Below, piece by piece: positions 1 through 5,517 of a DNA stretch of 5,517 bases. Position 1 is the first letter of the stretch. Each line of letters starts with the position of its first letter. Position numbers and translations under genes: made by a program. The DNA is from Paenibacillus sp. (GTDB lineage: Bacteria > Bacillota > Bacilli > Paenibacillales > NBRC-103111): positions 1 to 5,517 of the forward strand of contig JARBUQ010000352.1 in the NCBI GenBank assembly GCA_029239545.1. The letters run 5' to 3'. Under the pieces are notes generated by a model that did no database searches, was not told the origin of the DNA, and saw only the letters and a program-made list of their open reading frames with translations.

Positions 1-17
1 CAATAATTATAGCAAAC

Positions 18-49
18 TAAGGGCACCCAGACGGGTGCCCTTAAATTTT
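18..49. terminator. Intrinsic terminator hairpin downstream of the hydrolase gene, possibly bidirectional
   Basis: An 11-base-pair perfect stem, TAAGGGCACCC (18-28) with GGGTGCCCTTA (33-43), closes a 4-base AGAC loop. On the plus strand it is followed by AATTTT. On the minus strand it lies 15 bases beyond the hydrolase stop codon and is followed by GTTTGCTATAATT, an imperfect U-rich tract. It probably ends the minus-strand hydrolase transcript. It could also stop a plus-strand transcript arriving from left of the window, but that gene cannot be seen. Confidence 0.8.
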
Positions 50-58
50 CTGGCAGCT

Positions 59-808
59 TCACTTCATATGAATACATTCCTGAATAGCTTGGATCACGAG
101 ATCCGGCTCCGTCAACTGCGGGAAGTGTCCGCTGCGGGTAGCCCGGATCTGCTTGCTCTTCTTGCTTAGCTGCACGAAGTCTAACTGGTTGTTCATCCGA
201 ATTTCAAAAGCTTGTTCGGGCATGAACGGAGGTTTTTTGGTACCCGACACCACCAAGAGAGGTTTATCGGGGAAGGGGCCGGCCTGTTCGATTTGTGCGG
301 CGGTTTGTTCAACATAATGAACCTCATTCCACTGACGCGAGGGAAACAAGATATCAATAATGCTGAGAGCACGGTTGAGGATTCGAATTGAGACAGGTTG
401 GGTATCATTTATTTTCAGATCTTGCGGATGACTGGCTTCCAGCAGGACAACGCCGGATACCTGATGGGGGAATTTGCGTGCAAATAAGTTGGCATACAAT
501 CCCCCTAGGGAATGACCGACAAGAAGATAAGGCGGAGGGAGCCCAATATCGTCAAGCAATTGCTTCAACGAAGTGACGATTGCAGTTCCATGCTGAGGAC
601 TTGTCGGTTTACTGCTGCCCCCAACCCCTAAACGATTATAAGCCATAATGGTATTTTCCTGGGCAAGTTCATGAAATACTTTGTACCACCCCTCTATAGG
701 GCCGCTTCCTCCATTGATCAGGATGATGGCTGGCGCCTCCTTAACGGAGAGAGAGAATTCAAAGGTTCCATCTGTGGTTCGTATTTTCTTTTTTGCGATT
801 GTCTTCAT
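59..808 (-). CDS. Alpha/beta hydrolase fold protein
   Basis: This 249-residue protein is a probable cytoplasmic serine hydrolase of the alpha/beta fold; its substrate cannot be told from sequence. Numbering is from the preferred start. The oxyanion-region loop after the first core strand reads LINGGSGP (30-37), followed by GW and later AYNRLGVGGSS (56-66). The nucleophile elbow is GHSLGG (98-103) with Ser100. The catalytic His is probably His228 in SGHFPQ. The acid is unclear: Glu124 in LLEASHP after the strand following the elbow is a good candidate, in a position where I would expect Asp in similar proteins. There is no signal peptide. The reading frame is open up to an ATG at 880 (273 residues), but only the ATG at 808 has a good Shine-Dalgarno sequence, GAGGAG, six bases upstream. 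The gene lies on the same strand as the regulator but about 450 bases downstream of it, and ends before the hairpin at 18-49. Family assignment is firm; substrate and role are unknown. Confidence 0.9.
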   Translation of the reverse strand: MKTIAKKKIRTTDGTFEFSLSVKEAPAIILINGGSGPIEGWYKVFHELAQENTIMAYNRLGVGGSSKPTSPQHGTAIVTSLKQLLDDIGLPPPYLLVGHSLGGLYANLFARKFPHQVSGVVLLEASHPQDLKINDTQPVSIRILNRALSIIDILFPSRQWNEVHYVEQTAAQIEQAGPFPDKPLLVVSGTKKPPFMPEQAFEIRMNNQLDFVQLSKKSKQIRATRSGHFPQLTEPDLVIQAIQECIHMK

Positions 809-820
809 CGTGCACTCCTC
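809..820 (-). promoter_or_regulatory. Ribosome binding site that decides the hydrolase start
   Basis: Read on the minus strand, GAGGAG (820 to 815) is followed by six bases and then the ATG at 808-806. The alternative upstream ATG at 880-878 is preceded by GGCAAGTTGACAAG, which has no good match to the anti-Shine-Dalgarno sequence. This favours the 249-residue form of the hydrolase over the 273-residue one. Confidence 0.7.
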
Positions 821-1260
821 AACATAGTATTCTCTGCTTTTTAGTACGCATTTGATTTCTATCGGTTTCGACGAATTCATCTTGTCAACTTGCCGTTTCA
901 GATGGCACGGAGAGCCGTACCGCGCATGCTGGTACAGCAGAGAGTTAGGTTGAATGTAGAAGCAGCAATGTTAAAAAGTATACAGGTAGAGTCACTGAAC
1001 TCGACTCATGTGGAGAGCTTATTATTGATGGTTCGCAAAGAATAGATGAGATGTGACAGTATTGCTCAAAGCATTGTTTGGCAGCAGGAAACTTATTTAG
1101 CTGGTAGAGTGCATCGCTGCCTTAAACGCAGACGGCAGAGATGTAGTTTTTGTATTTTTGTTGCAGCACACCAGATATGTTGAGTATGCAGAGTCAACAC
1201 TTGATCTCGATGTCCCGTTTTCTTTCGTCTCCGATCTCGGAGCAGCTGTTGGGACTGTGT
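821..1260. other. Intergenic region without a convincing gene
   Basis: This stretch separates the hydrolase from the regulator stop codon. Neither strand gives a recognisable protein. A 47-codon plus-strand frame at 902-1045 has no ribosome binding site. On the minus strand a -10-like TATACT lies at 982-977, directly preceded by TG, but without a fitting -35 box; it could drive the hydrolase with a leader of roughly 160 bases. Just past the regulator stop, GTCCC/GGGAC (1254-1250 and 1215-1211) encloses CTCCGA-TC-TCGGAG (plus-strand 1229-1242). No T-tract follows on the minus strand, so it is not a clear terminator for the regulator. The one strong structure is the hairpin at 1110-1159, listed separately. 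Confidence 0.6.
1110..1159 (+). terminator. Intrinsic-terminator-like hairpin on the plus strand, no gene seen upstream
   Basis: TGCATCGCTGCC (1110-1121) pairs with GGCAGAGATGTA (1134-1145). Eleven of twelve positions pair (one G-U), with one internal G/A mismatch and a 12-base loop. GTTTTTGTATTTTT follows immediately. The T-rich tract is only on the plus-strand side; the minus-strand flank is CTCTACCAGC. It therefore reads as a stop for rightward transcription, yet the nearest gene to its left runs the other way. It may end an unannotated small or antisense RNA, be left from a lost gene, or shield the 3' end of the regulator gene from opposing transcription. Confidence 0.5.
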
Positions 1261-3849
1261 TCATAAATCGATCAGATCTAACTCCTGGGTCGCGATGAGT
1301 GCCTGCGTCCGGGAGGAGACGCCCAACTTCTCGTAGACCCGGGTAAGATATACCCTTATGGTACCCTGGGAGAAGGAGAGAGCGTCAGCCATCTGCTGAT
1401 TGGTTGCACCTTGCCGTATTAGCATTAGCATGCGGATTTCCGTCGGGGTCAGCACCCCGTTCCGCGCGGAAGCTGATAGAACTTTCGTTTGGGTGGTGTC
1501 AGGAAACCATCCCAGCAGCTTGCGGACGTAATCCTCTGTCTCTGCGGGACGATCCTCTTCGTCATTGCGCTTGAGATACGACTTGAGCAATTCGGCCATC
1601 GGCGCTCCCTCGTCGAGGAAGCTTCGAATAAACCTGTTTCTTTCCCCGATAACAAGGGCGTCGCCCAAATGCCTCATCGCTGCAGCGCGATGACCCCGTT
1701 GATGATTCAACAAGGCCAGAACGCAAGAGATTTCGAACATACTAGGCAGAACCTGCTCCCTTTCGGATTGCGGCTGCAGCACTTCCAACAGACGGATTGC
1801 TTCCCCTTCTTTTCGCATCGCGCCTAGAAAACGCGCAAGTGTTACATATTGAAACTCTTGATAATAGGTAGGCCTATCCTTGGCGGACAAACCAAGACGG
1901 GCTATTTCTTTCTTGGCATCGCCAATCCGGCCGTCCTGCAGCAGAAGACGAATTCGGAAAGCCTGAAGAAAGCTAGCCCATATTGGATCAAATTTCTCCT
2001 CCGCAATGAGTAACGTTTCCTCTACTACATCCAAGGCCGACTGGATGTGGCCATCCTCCGCGAGTAGGCGGGCTCTCGTCAAGCAGAGTGGAACCATCAA
2101 TCCGGGAATGGACCGGCTGGCGGGAGCTCTATCCATGTACTGCAGGAGCTCGCGGCACCGATCCAGCCTGTTCCATTCGTAATACCCTTCGCATAACGCT
2201 TGTTTCACGTACAGGTTCAGCAGCGAATGCTGCCACCCGAGGGATTCGAGGACCTGCGTGAATTGGTTGCCTACCGATTCCGTCACGTTCGACAGTGCTC
2301 CCTTCAGACCCACGGTAGTCCTTCTGACCAGAGGCTCCGAAATATTATAGTTGAAATTATAATAGGACGGATCGGTCGGCAGAGCCCTGCCCCCCATCCT
2401 CTCAATGAATTCAAACCACTTCCCCAAATCCCCGGTTGTAAACAACAGGAGCGACCTAACGTATAACATTCCACTCCATAATTGTTCCCGATCTTCCAAC
2501 ACCTCCCCGGAATCGCAAAGCTGCTCCAGCTTCTTCAATTCCCGCTCGGCTAGCTCCGGTTGCTGCGCACGGACAAGTGTCTGGGCATATTGAAGGGACA
2601 ATATAGGATCCAACGCCAGTTCGGAGGGAAGCCGATTGAACCAATGCAACAGCGTATCCAGCTCCCCTGTACGCAATACACTGCGAATGTGACGCCGCAA
2701 GTGGGCTTGCGCCAGGTCAAAGTCTTCGGCTTCGATAGCATAATGAACGGCTTCGTCCATAAGGCTCTGAGCGGCGCAATGCTCGCTTGCTCGCCGATTG
2801 CAGCGCAGCCACTCTTCGGGATCACTTTTCTTCGTCAATTCTTGCAGGAACTGACTGAACAAATGATGGTACCGAAACCATGTACTCCGATCGTCAAGCC
2901 GTACCAGGAACAGGTTCAGACTGCTCAGGCGATCCAATTGGCTGGAACTGTCCGTTCCCTGCGTAACGGCATCGCATAAGAGTCCATTCATCCGAAGCAG
3001 CGCGGAGGTTTGCAAGAGAAAGCGGTAAAGATCGGGAGGCAGCTTTGCGACGACCTCGTGGAACAAATAATCCGCTACCTTGCGATTGCGCCCATCGAAA
3101 CGATTGATGACTCTGGAAATGTCCTGTTCGAGATCCAGGGACAGCGCGACTAACTTCAATCCGGTGACCCAGCCCTCCGTACGCTTGTTCAATTGTTCGA
3201 TCTGCGCAGGGGTGAGCGCCGCTCCGGTGACCAGCTGGTATAGCATCGCCGTTTCCTCGGACGTGAATTGGAGAAACGAAGCGTCGATTTCCGTATATTC
3301 CCCATGGGACAGCCATTTGACCGTGGAGAAAGGCAACTCGGATCGACTGGAAATCAACACATGCGCCTTATGAGGCAAATGCTCCACGAAGTAGGCTAGG
3401 CTGTCGTGGATCTGCTTGTGAAGGATGAAATGATAATCGTCCAGTATCAGAACTACCGAGCCGTTCAGATCAGCCAGCTCATTCAGAAATCCGTCCAGAA
3501 TGGTAAGGATCGATACGTACGGCAGTGTTCGTGCGAGCGTTGCGAGCCGGTTCGCCGTTTGCCGGGGAGTAACGGCGGACACCGCATGGATGAGGTACCG
3601 CCAAAACCTCACGATATCGTTATCCCGATCGTCCAGGGAAAGCCAGGCGGGGGCTATCTTCAGAGTATGCGCCCATTGGGCGAGCAGTGTCGTCTTGCCA
3701 AACCCGGCAGGCGCGCAGACGGAAGTAAGTCTGCCGGGTAATCCGGACGTTATGACGCCGATTAGCTGCTCGCGCGGAACGCCATTATCTTTCAAGTTGG
3801 GAAGGGAAATTTTGGTTTGCAGCAGGACAGGCTCATCCAAGTCAATCAT
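1261..3849 (-). CDS. MalT-type LuxR-family transcriptional regulator (STAND ATPase)
   Basis: This 862-residue protein has the size and domain order of MalT-like regulators, which bind ATP and an inducer, oligomerise and activate promoters. The start is typical of the family (LLQTKISLP, then VPREQL at 24-29). Walker A is APAGFGKTT (46-54), the AWLSLDDRDND motif starts near 68, Walker B is VLILDD (133-138), and SSR (167-169) resembles a sensor motif. EGWVTGLKL (225-233) and the helical region with LPPDLYRFLLQTSALL (270-285), then WFRYHHLFSQFL (324-335), are standard for the STAND module. Roughly 340-790 is a helical, TPR-like superhelix, probably for ligand or partner binding. The LuxR helix-turn-helix starts at LTPTE (800-804) and ends near 856, with GTIRVYLTRVYEKLGVSSRTQA in its recognition part. 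All key residues are intact. AAAGGAG lies eight bases before the ATG. The gene is divergent from two genes for exported proteins, which are plausible targets. The inducer cannot be inferred. Confidence 0.95.
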   Translation of the reverse strand: MIDLDEPVLLQTKISLPNLKDNGVPREQLIGVITSGLPGRLTSVCAPAGFGKTTLLAQWAHTLKIAPAWLSLDDRDNDIVRFWRYLIHAVSAVTPRQTANRLATLARTLPYVSILTILDGFLNELADLNGSVVLILDDYHFILHKQIHDSLAYFVEHLPHKAHVLISSRSELPFSTVKWLSHGEYTEIDASFLQFTSEETAMLYQLVTGAALTPAQIEQLNKRTEGWVTGLKLVALSLDLEQDISRVINRFDGRNRKVADYLFHEVVAKLPPDLYRFLLQTSALLRMNGLLCDAVTQGTDSSSQLDRLSSLNLFLVRLDDRSTWFRYHHLFSQFLQELTKKSDPEEWLRCNRRASEHCAAQSLMDEAVHYAIEAEDFDLAQAHLRRHIRSVLRTGELDTLLHWFNRLPSELALDPILSLQYAQTLVRAQQPELAERELKKLEQLCDSGEVLEDREQLWSGMLYVRSLLLFTTGDLGKWFEFIERMGGRALPTDPSYYNFNYNISEPLVRRTTVGLKGALSNVTESVGNQFTQVLESLGWQHSLLNLYVKQALCEGYYEWNRLDRCRELLQYMDRAPASRSIPGLMVPLCLTRARLLAEDGHIQSALDVVEETLLIAEEKFDPIWASFLQAFRIRLLLQDGRIGDAKKEIARLGLSAKDRPTYYQEFQYVTLARFLGAMRKEGEAIRLLEVLQPQSEREQVLPSMFEISCVLALLNHQRGHRAAAMRHLGDALVIGERNRFIRSFLDEGAPMAELLKSYLKRNDEEDRPAETEDYVRKLLGWFPDTTQTKVLSASARNGVLTPTEIRMLMLIRQGATNQQMADALSFSQGTIRVYLTRVYEKLGVSSRTQALIATQELDLIDL

Positions 3850-3857
3850 TGTTCTCT

Positions 3858-3864
3858 CTCCTTT
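3858..3864 (-). promoter_or_regulatory. Ribosome binding site of the LuxR-family regulator
   Basis: On the minus strand AAAGGAG (3864 to 3858) is followed by eight bases and then the ATG at 3849-3847. It is a near-perfect Shine-Dalgarno sequence and supports the chosen start of the regulator. Confidence 0.8.
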
Positions 3865-3900
3865 GGCAAGATTCTCGGGCCGGCATCGTTGACTTCTTTA

Positions 3901-3926
3901 GATCAGTATAACAGATCAATATAACG
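3901..3926. repeat. Two-copy 13-base tandem direct repeat in the divergent promoter region
   Basis: GATCAGTATAACA (3901-3913) is followed directly by GATCAATATAACG (3914-3926); 11 of 13 positions match. On the minus strand each copy carries a -10-like box (TATACT and TATATT). The spacing of 13 bases is a little over one helical turn, so two bound subunits would lie on nearly the same face. It may be an operator for the neighbouring regulator or a duplicated promoter element. No binding protein can be assigned from the sequence. Confidence 0.55.
3905..3913 (-). promoter_or_regulatory. Extended -10 promoter element for the regulator gene
   Basis: On the minus strand TGTTATACT (3913 to 3905) fits the extended -10 form TGnTATAAT with one mismatch. 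The hexamers 16 to 18 bases upstream do not resemble TTGACA, as is allowed for extended -10 promoters. Transcription would start near 3898, giving a leader of about 50 bases that holds the ribosome binding site. The element lies inside the 13-base tandem repeat, so a protein bound to the repeat would sit directly on this promoter. Confidence 0.5.
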
Positions 3927-3942
3927 GAATTTGCGAGTAATT

Positions 3943-3958
3943 AACATTTATCAATGTT
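3943..3958. repeat. Short dyad AACATT-TATC-AATGTT
   Basis: AACATT (3943-3948) and AATGTT (3953-3958) form a perfect 6-base inverted repeat around TATC. It lies between the regulator promoter and the small exported-protein gene, where an operator would be expected. A TTT run follows on the plus strand, but the stem is too short and AT-rich for a credible terminator. Confidence 0.35.
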
Positions 3959-4065
3959 TTTCGACGTTTATTTAGGATAGAATGACTGTCAATCGGTGCG
4001 TCTTGGAAGGGATTCTATCAGGGAGGGAGAAAGCCAAGACAAAAAACAGAGGGGAAATAATAAAC

Positions 4066-4296
4066 ATGATAAAGAGTGAATGGCAAATGACGGGGAATTC
4101 GCGGAGAAGCGGGCTTGCTGTTGGGGTGCAAACGATGTTCGTATTCGTTCTACTGATTACAGTGTTTTTTGCGGCGCCGCAATCGACTTCGGCAGATACG
4201 AGTTTGAATCCCGTGGGGGTAGGAGATAATCCCAAAACTGGTAAGGCCTATATGGACAGGGGGAAGCTATCTGAACTTAGCCGGGACACTTTTTAG
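4066..4296 (+). CDS. Small exported protein of unknown function, possibly truncated
   Basis: This 76-residue product is not recognised. It shows a clear signal peptide: charged N-terminus with R13 and R14, a hydrophobic core from about 17 to 37 (FVFVLLITVFFAA at 25-37), and a likely signal peptidase I site after T41-S42-A43. The predicted mature part is only 33 residues (D44-F76), polar and charged, with no cysteine. AGAGGGG lies 11 bases before the ATG at 4066. The frame is open further upstream to an ATG at 3982, but that start would place 28 extra residues before the signal peptide and has a poor ribosome binding site. The abrupt end could mean a real short secreted peptide or the 5' remnant of a longer secreted protein. 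The gene is divergent from the regulator and lies 118 bases before the surface-protein gene. The signal peptide call is fairly firm; gene status is moderate. Confidence 0.55.
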   Translation: MIKSEWQMTGNSRRSGLAVGVQTMFVFVLLITVFFAAPQSTSADTSLNPVGVGDNPKTGKAYMDRGKLSELSRDTF

Positions 4297-4301
4297 GCTT
4301 C

Positions 4302-4316
4302 TATTTTGTCAAAATA
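4302..4316. repeat. Perfect 15-base palindrome TATTTTG-T-CAAAATA
   Basis: Two 7-base arms are perfectly complementary around a single T. The palindrome lies six bases after the stop of the small exported gene and about 100 bases before the surface-protein start, upstream of the TATAAT box. It has the look of an operator for a dimeric regulator. It is too AT-rich, and its loop too small, to act as a terminator. A palindrome of this length has a fair chance of arising by accident in a window this size. Confidence 0.3.
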
Positions 4317-4374
4317 TCCGTTCATATAGCCACTCTCTCATTTTATTTAAGTGATGTTGATAGACATATAGGAA

Positions 4375-4380
4375 TATAAT
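4375..4380 (+). promoter_or_regulatory. Candidate -10 box for the surface-protein gene
   Basis: A perfect TATAAT lies 34 bases before the ATG at 4415. No good -35 box is found 16 to 18 bases upstream; the nearest TTGACA-like hexamer, TTGATA at 4357-4362, is only 12 bases away. The promoter may therefore depend on an activator, which would fit control by a MalT-type regulator, but that link is inference. Confidence 0.4.
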
Positions 4381-4414
4381 AAGAATTTTAATCAAAGAAG
4401 AGAGGTATGAGGTT

Positions 4415-5517
4415 ATGTGGATTAAGTTGAGGCTTCGATTGAAGCCTGTGTTATGGTTTCTTATGTTTGCATTATGGGTTTCTGCTTTTCAAATGGGCCC
4501 GCAGCAGCGGGCGTTTGCTGATCCAGTTCCTCAGCAATTGAAGGAAGCCGATCAAGGATCAATTGTATCCTATGGCAATATTGATTGGATTCTATTGATT
4601 CCAGCTACAGGGTATGTGATTGCTAAAGATTTACAAGGTGGTAAGCCATTTGATCCCCAAAACACTAATATATTTGACCCTGTGGATACTAACAATATTG
4701 CTTATTGGTTAAATGATGAGGCCAGTGGATTTTACTCCCAGCTTTTGAATTCCCCCAGTTCCGCGAATGGTTCTTGGATTGTTGAAAAGTATTGGTCAAT
4801 TGAACCATTTGGTGAAGCCTTAACGGTATCATCACCAAGGACAGCACAGAAAGTAAAAATAGGCCTTCTCAGTAGGAATGAATGGGCAGCTTACAACACA
4901 TTTATTGGAATACCGGGTCCAAACGATGTTTGGTGGCTCAGAACCCCAGTAAATGATTCATTTCAAGTAGGCAATATATGGAGTCATGGGAGTTATGTTT
5001 CGGCTCTAGATGCAAGGCTTTCTTTAGTAGAGGCGCGTCCCACCTTGTATCTAAATCCTGAATTATATATAACTGATGGAAATGGAGTGGAAATTCCTTA
5101 TAGATTTGCCGATGCAACAGCAACAAATTCAGCCGGCACTGGCTTGTCTGCTACTCCATCTACGGTAACGGCTGACGGCGCTTCAAGCAGCAGTTTGACG
5201 GTTACGATTCATGATGCGAATGGACATCCGATTTTGGGTCATTCGATAAGTCTGTCGCAAGGCGGCGGGAACTCCGTCATCACGGCAGTTTATGAGACGA
5301 CAAATTCGAATGGTCAAGCCGAATTTATCGTGACCAATACGAAAGCGGAAACCGTCACCTACACTGCGACTGATACGACCGACAACGTGACAATAGGCCA
5401 AACAGCGCAAGTTGCTTTTACTGCCGGCGCAGCGGATGCTGCACATTCCGCATTGATCGCAGATCAAGCAAGTCTTGTTGCGAATGGCACCTCCAGCAGT
5501 ACCTTGACGGTTACAGT
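4415..5517 (+). CDS. Secreted surface protein with DUF6273-like domain and Big_1 Ig-like repeats (3' end outside the window)
   Basis: The frame is open without a stop from the ATG at 4415 to the window end: 367 complete codons plus two bases. A signal peptide is clear: basic start (K4, R6, R8, K10), hydrophobic core 11-27, and AFA (33-35) before D36 as the cleavage site. Residues about 48-222 resemble DUF6273: YGNIDWILL (53-61), IAYWLND (95-101) with FY, VKIGLLSRNEW (147-157), WWLRTP (173-178), and ARPTLYLNPELYI (207-219). From about 241 invasin-type Ig-like repeats begin: one complete copy (241-343) and the first 24 residues of the next. In each copy ADG/ANG, then SSS and LTVT, mark the start. 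Such repeats form extended stalks on surface proteins; cell-wall anchoring, perhaps by C-terminal SLH domains, is expected but not visible. The AGAGG ribosome binding site ends nine bases before the ATG. The role of the DUF6273 domain is unknown. Confidence 0.85.
   Translation, partial: MWIKLRLRLKPVLWFLMFALWVSAFQMGPQQRAFADPVPQQLKEADQGSIVSYGNIDWILLIPATGYVIAKDLQGGKPFDPQNTNIFDPVDTNNIAYWLNDEASGFYSQLLNSPSSANGSWIVEKYWSIEPFGEALTVSSPRTAQKVKIGLLSRNEWAAYNTFIGIPGPNDVWWLRTPVNDSFQVGNIWSHGSYVSALDARLSLVEARPTLYLNPELYITDGNGVEIPYRFADATATNSAGTGLSATPSTVTADGASSSSLTVTIHDANGHPILGHSISLSQGGGNSVITAVYETTNSNGQAEFIVTNTKAETVTYTATDTTDNVTIGQTAQVAFTAGAADAAHSALIADQASLVANGTSSSTLTVT
5135..5517 (+). repeat. Tandem Big_1 coding repeats, period 309 bases
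   Basis: The string TTGACGGTTAC occurs at 5195-5205 and again at 5504-5514, exactly 309 bases (103 codons) apart in the same frame. The flanking codons align without gaps: residues 244-264 match 347-367 at L, A, A, G, SSS and LTVT. The first unit covers roughly 5135-5443; the second begins at 5444 and is cut by the window edge, so more copies probably follow. Confidence 0.8.

Noticed and set aside
59..880. Longer hydrolase frame starting at the ATG at 880
   Set aside because: The extra 24 residues lie before the normal start of the fold, and the ATG has no proper ribosome binding site, while the ATG at 808 has GAGGAG six bases upstream.
902..1045. Plus-strand 47-codon frame in the intergenic region
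   Set aside because: It has no ribosome binding site, no recognisable motif and no clear promoter. It is kept only as a possible reason for the orphan terminator.
1095..1165. tRNA-like stretch (AGCTGGTAGAGTGC, later GCACACCA)
   Set aside because: The D-arm-like string is suggestive, but no acceptor stem, anticodon arm or T-loop (TTCGA) can be folded in the right order; the segment is better explained as the hairpin with T-tract.
2560..2979. Open frames on the plus strand within the regulator gene, also 1489-1827, 2200-2466, 3080-3373, 3406-3741 and 3500-3892
   Set aside because: All lie antisense to, or overlap the start of, a complete regulator gene with every expected motif. None shows a domain or a good ribosome binding site.
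2894..3316. Minus-strand frames overlapping the regulator in another frame (also 1449-1655 and 2550-2825)
   Set aside because: They are out-of-frame translations of regulator codons, with composition typical of shadow frames.
3889..3912. Plus-strand promoter TTGACT with TATAAC
   Set aside because: The spacing is only 12 bases, too short for sigma-A; the next TATAAC is 25 bases away, too long.
3982..4065. Upstream start of the small exported protein at 3982
   Set aside because: It would bury the signal peptide after about 45 residues and has only AGGA four bases before the ATG; the start at 4066 is better placed.
5183..5467. Minus-strand frame across the Ig-like repeat (and 4938-5126)
   Set aside because: It is the reverse-strand shadow of the surface-protein gene, whose plus-strand frame has a signal peptide, domain motifs and a 103-codon period.

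Overview
The window looks like chromosomal DNA from a Gram-positive Firmicute, most likely of the Paenibacillaceae (Paenibacillus, Brevibacillus or Cohnella type). This is an inference from strong AGGAG-type ribosome binding sites, moderate GC, a large MalT-type LuxR regulator, and a secreted protein joining a DUF6273-like domain to invasin-type Ig-like (Big_1) repeats. No RNA gene, insertion sequence, CRISPR array or replication origin was seen.

Layout: positions 1-50 hold a hairpin terminator. Positions 59-808 (minus strand) encode an alpha/beta hydrolase, for which a start 24 codons inside the longest reading frame is preferred because it has a good ribosome binding site. About 450 bases without a convincing gene follow (809-1260); they contain an intrinsic-terminator-like hairpin on the plus strand with no recognisable gene in front of it. 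Positions 1261-3849 (minus) encode an 862-residue STAND-ATPase/LuxR regulator. From 3850 to 4065 lies a divergent regulatory region with an extended -10 box, a 13-base tandem repeat and a small dyad. Positions 4066-4296 (plus) encode a 76-residue protein with a signal peptide. After a 118-base gap holding a perfect palindrome and a perfect TATAAT box, a plus-strand gene starts at 4415 and runs off the right edge. It encodes an exported protein with an N-terminal DUF6273-like domain followed by one complete and one started Big_1 repeat, 103 codons apart.

Working picture (inference): the regulator lies head-to-head with two plus-strand genes for exported products, the usual arrangement for a regulator and its targets. 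The large Ig-repeat protein is probably a cell-surface or cell-wall protein. The hydrolase lies downstream of the regulator on the same strand, but the 450-base gap makes a tight operon unlikely. The most interesting items are the mosaic surface protein, the repeat-rich divergent promoter region, the small exported peptide and the orphan terminator at 1110-1159.
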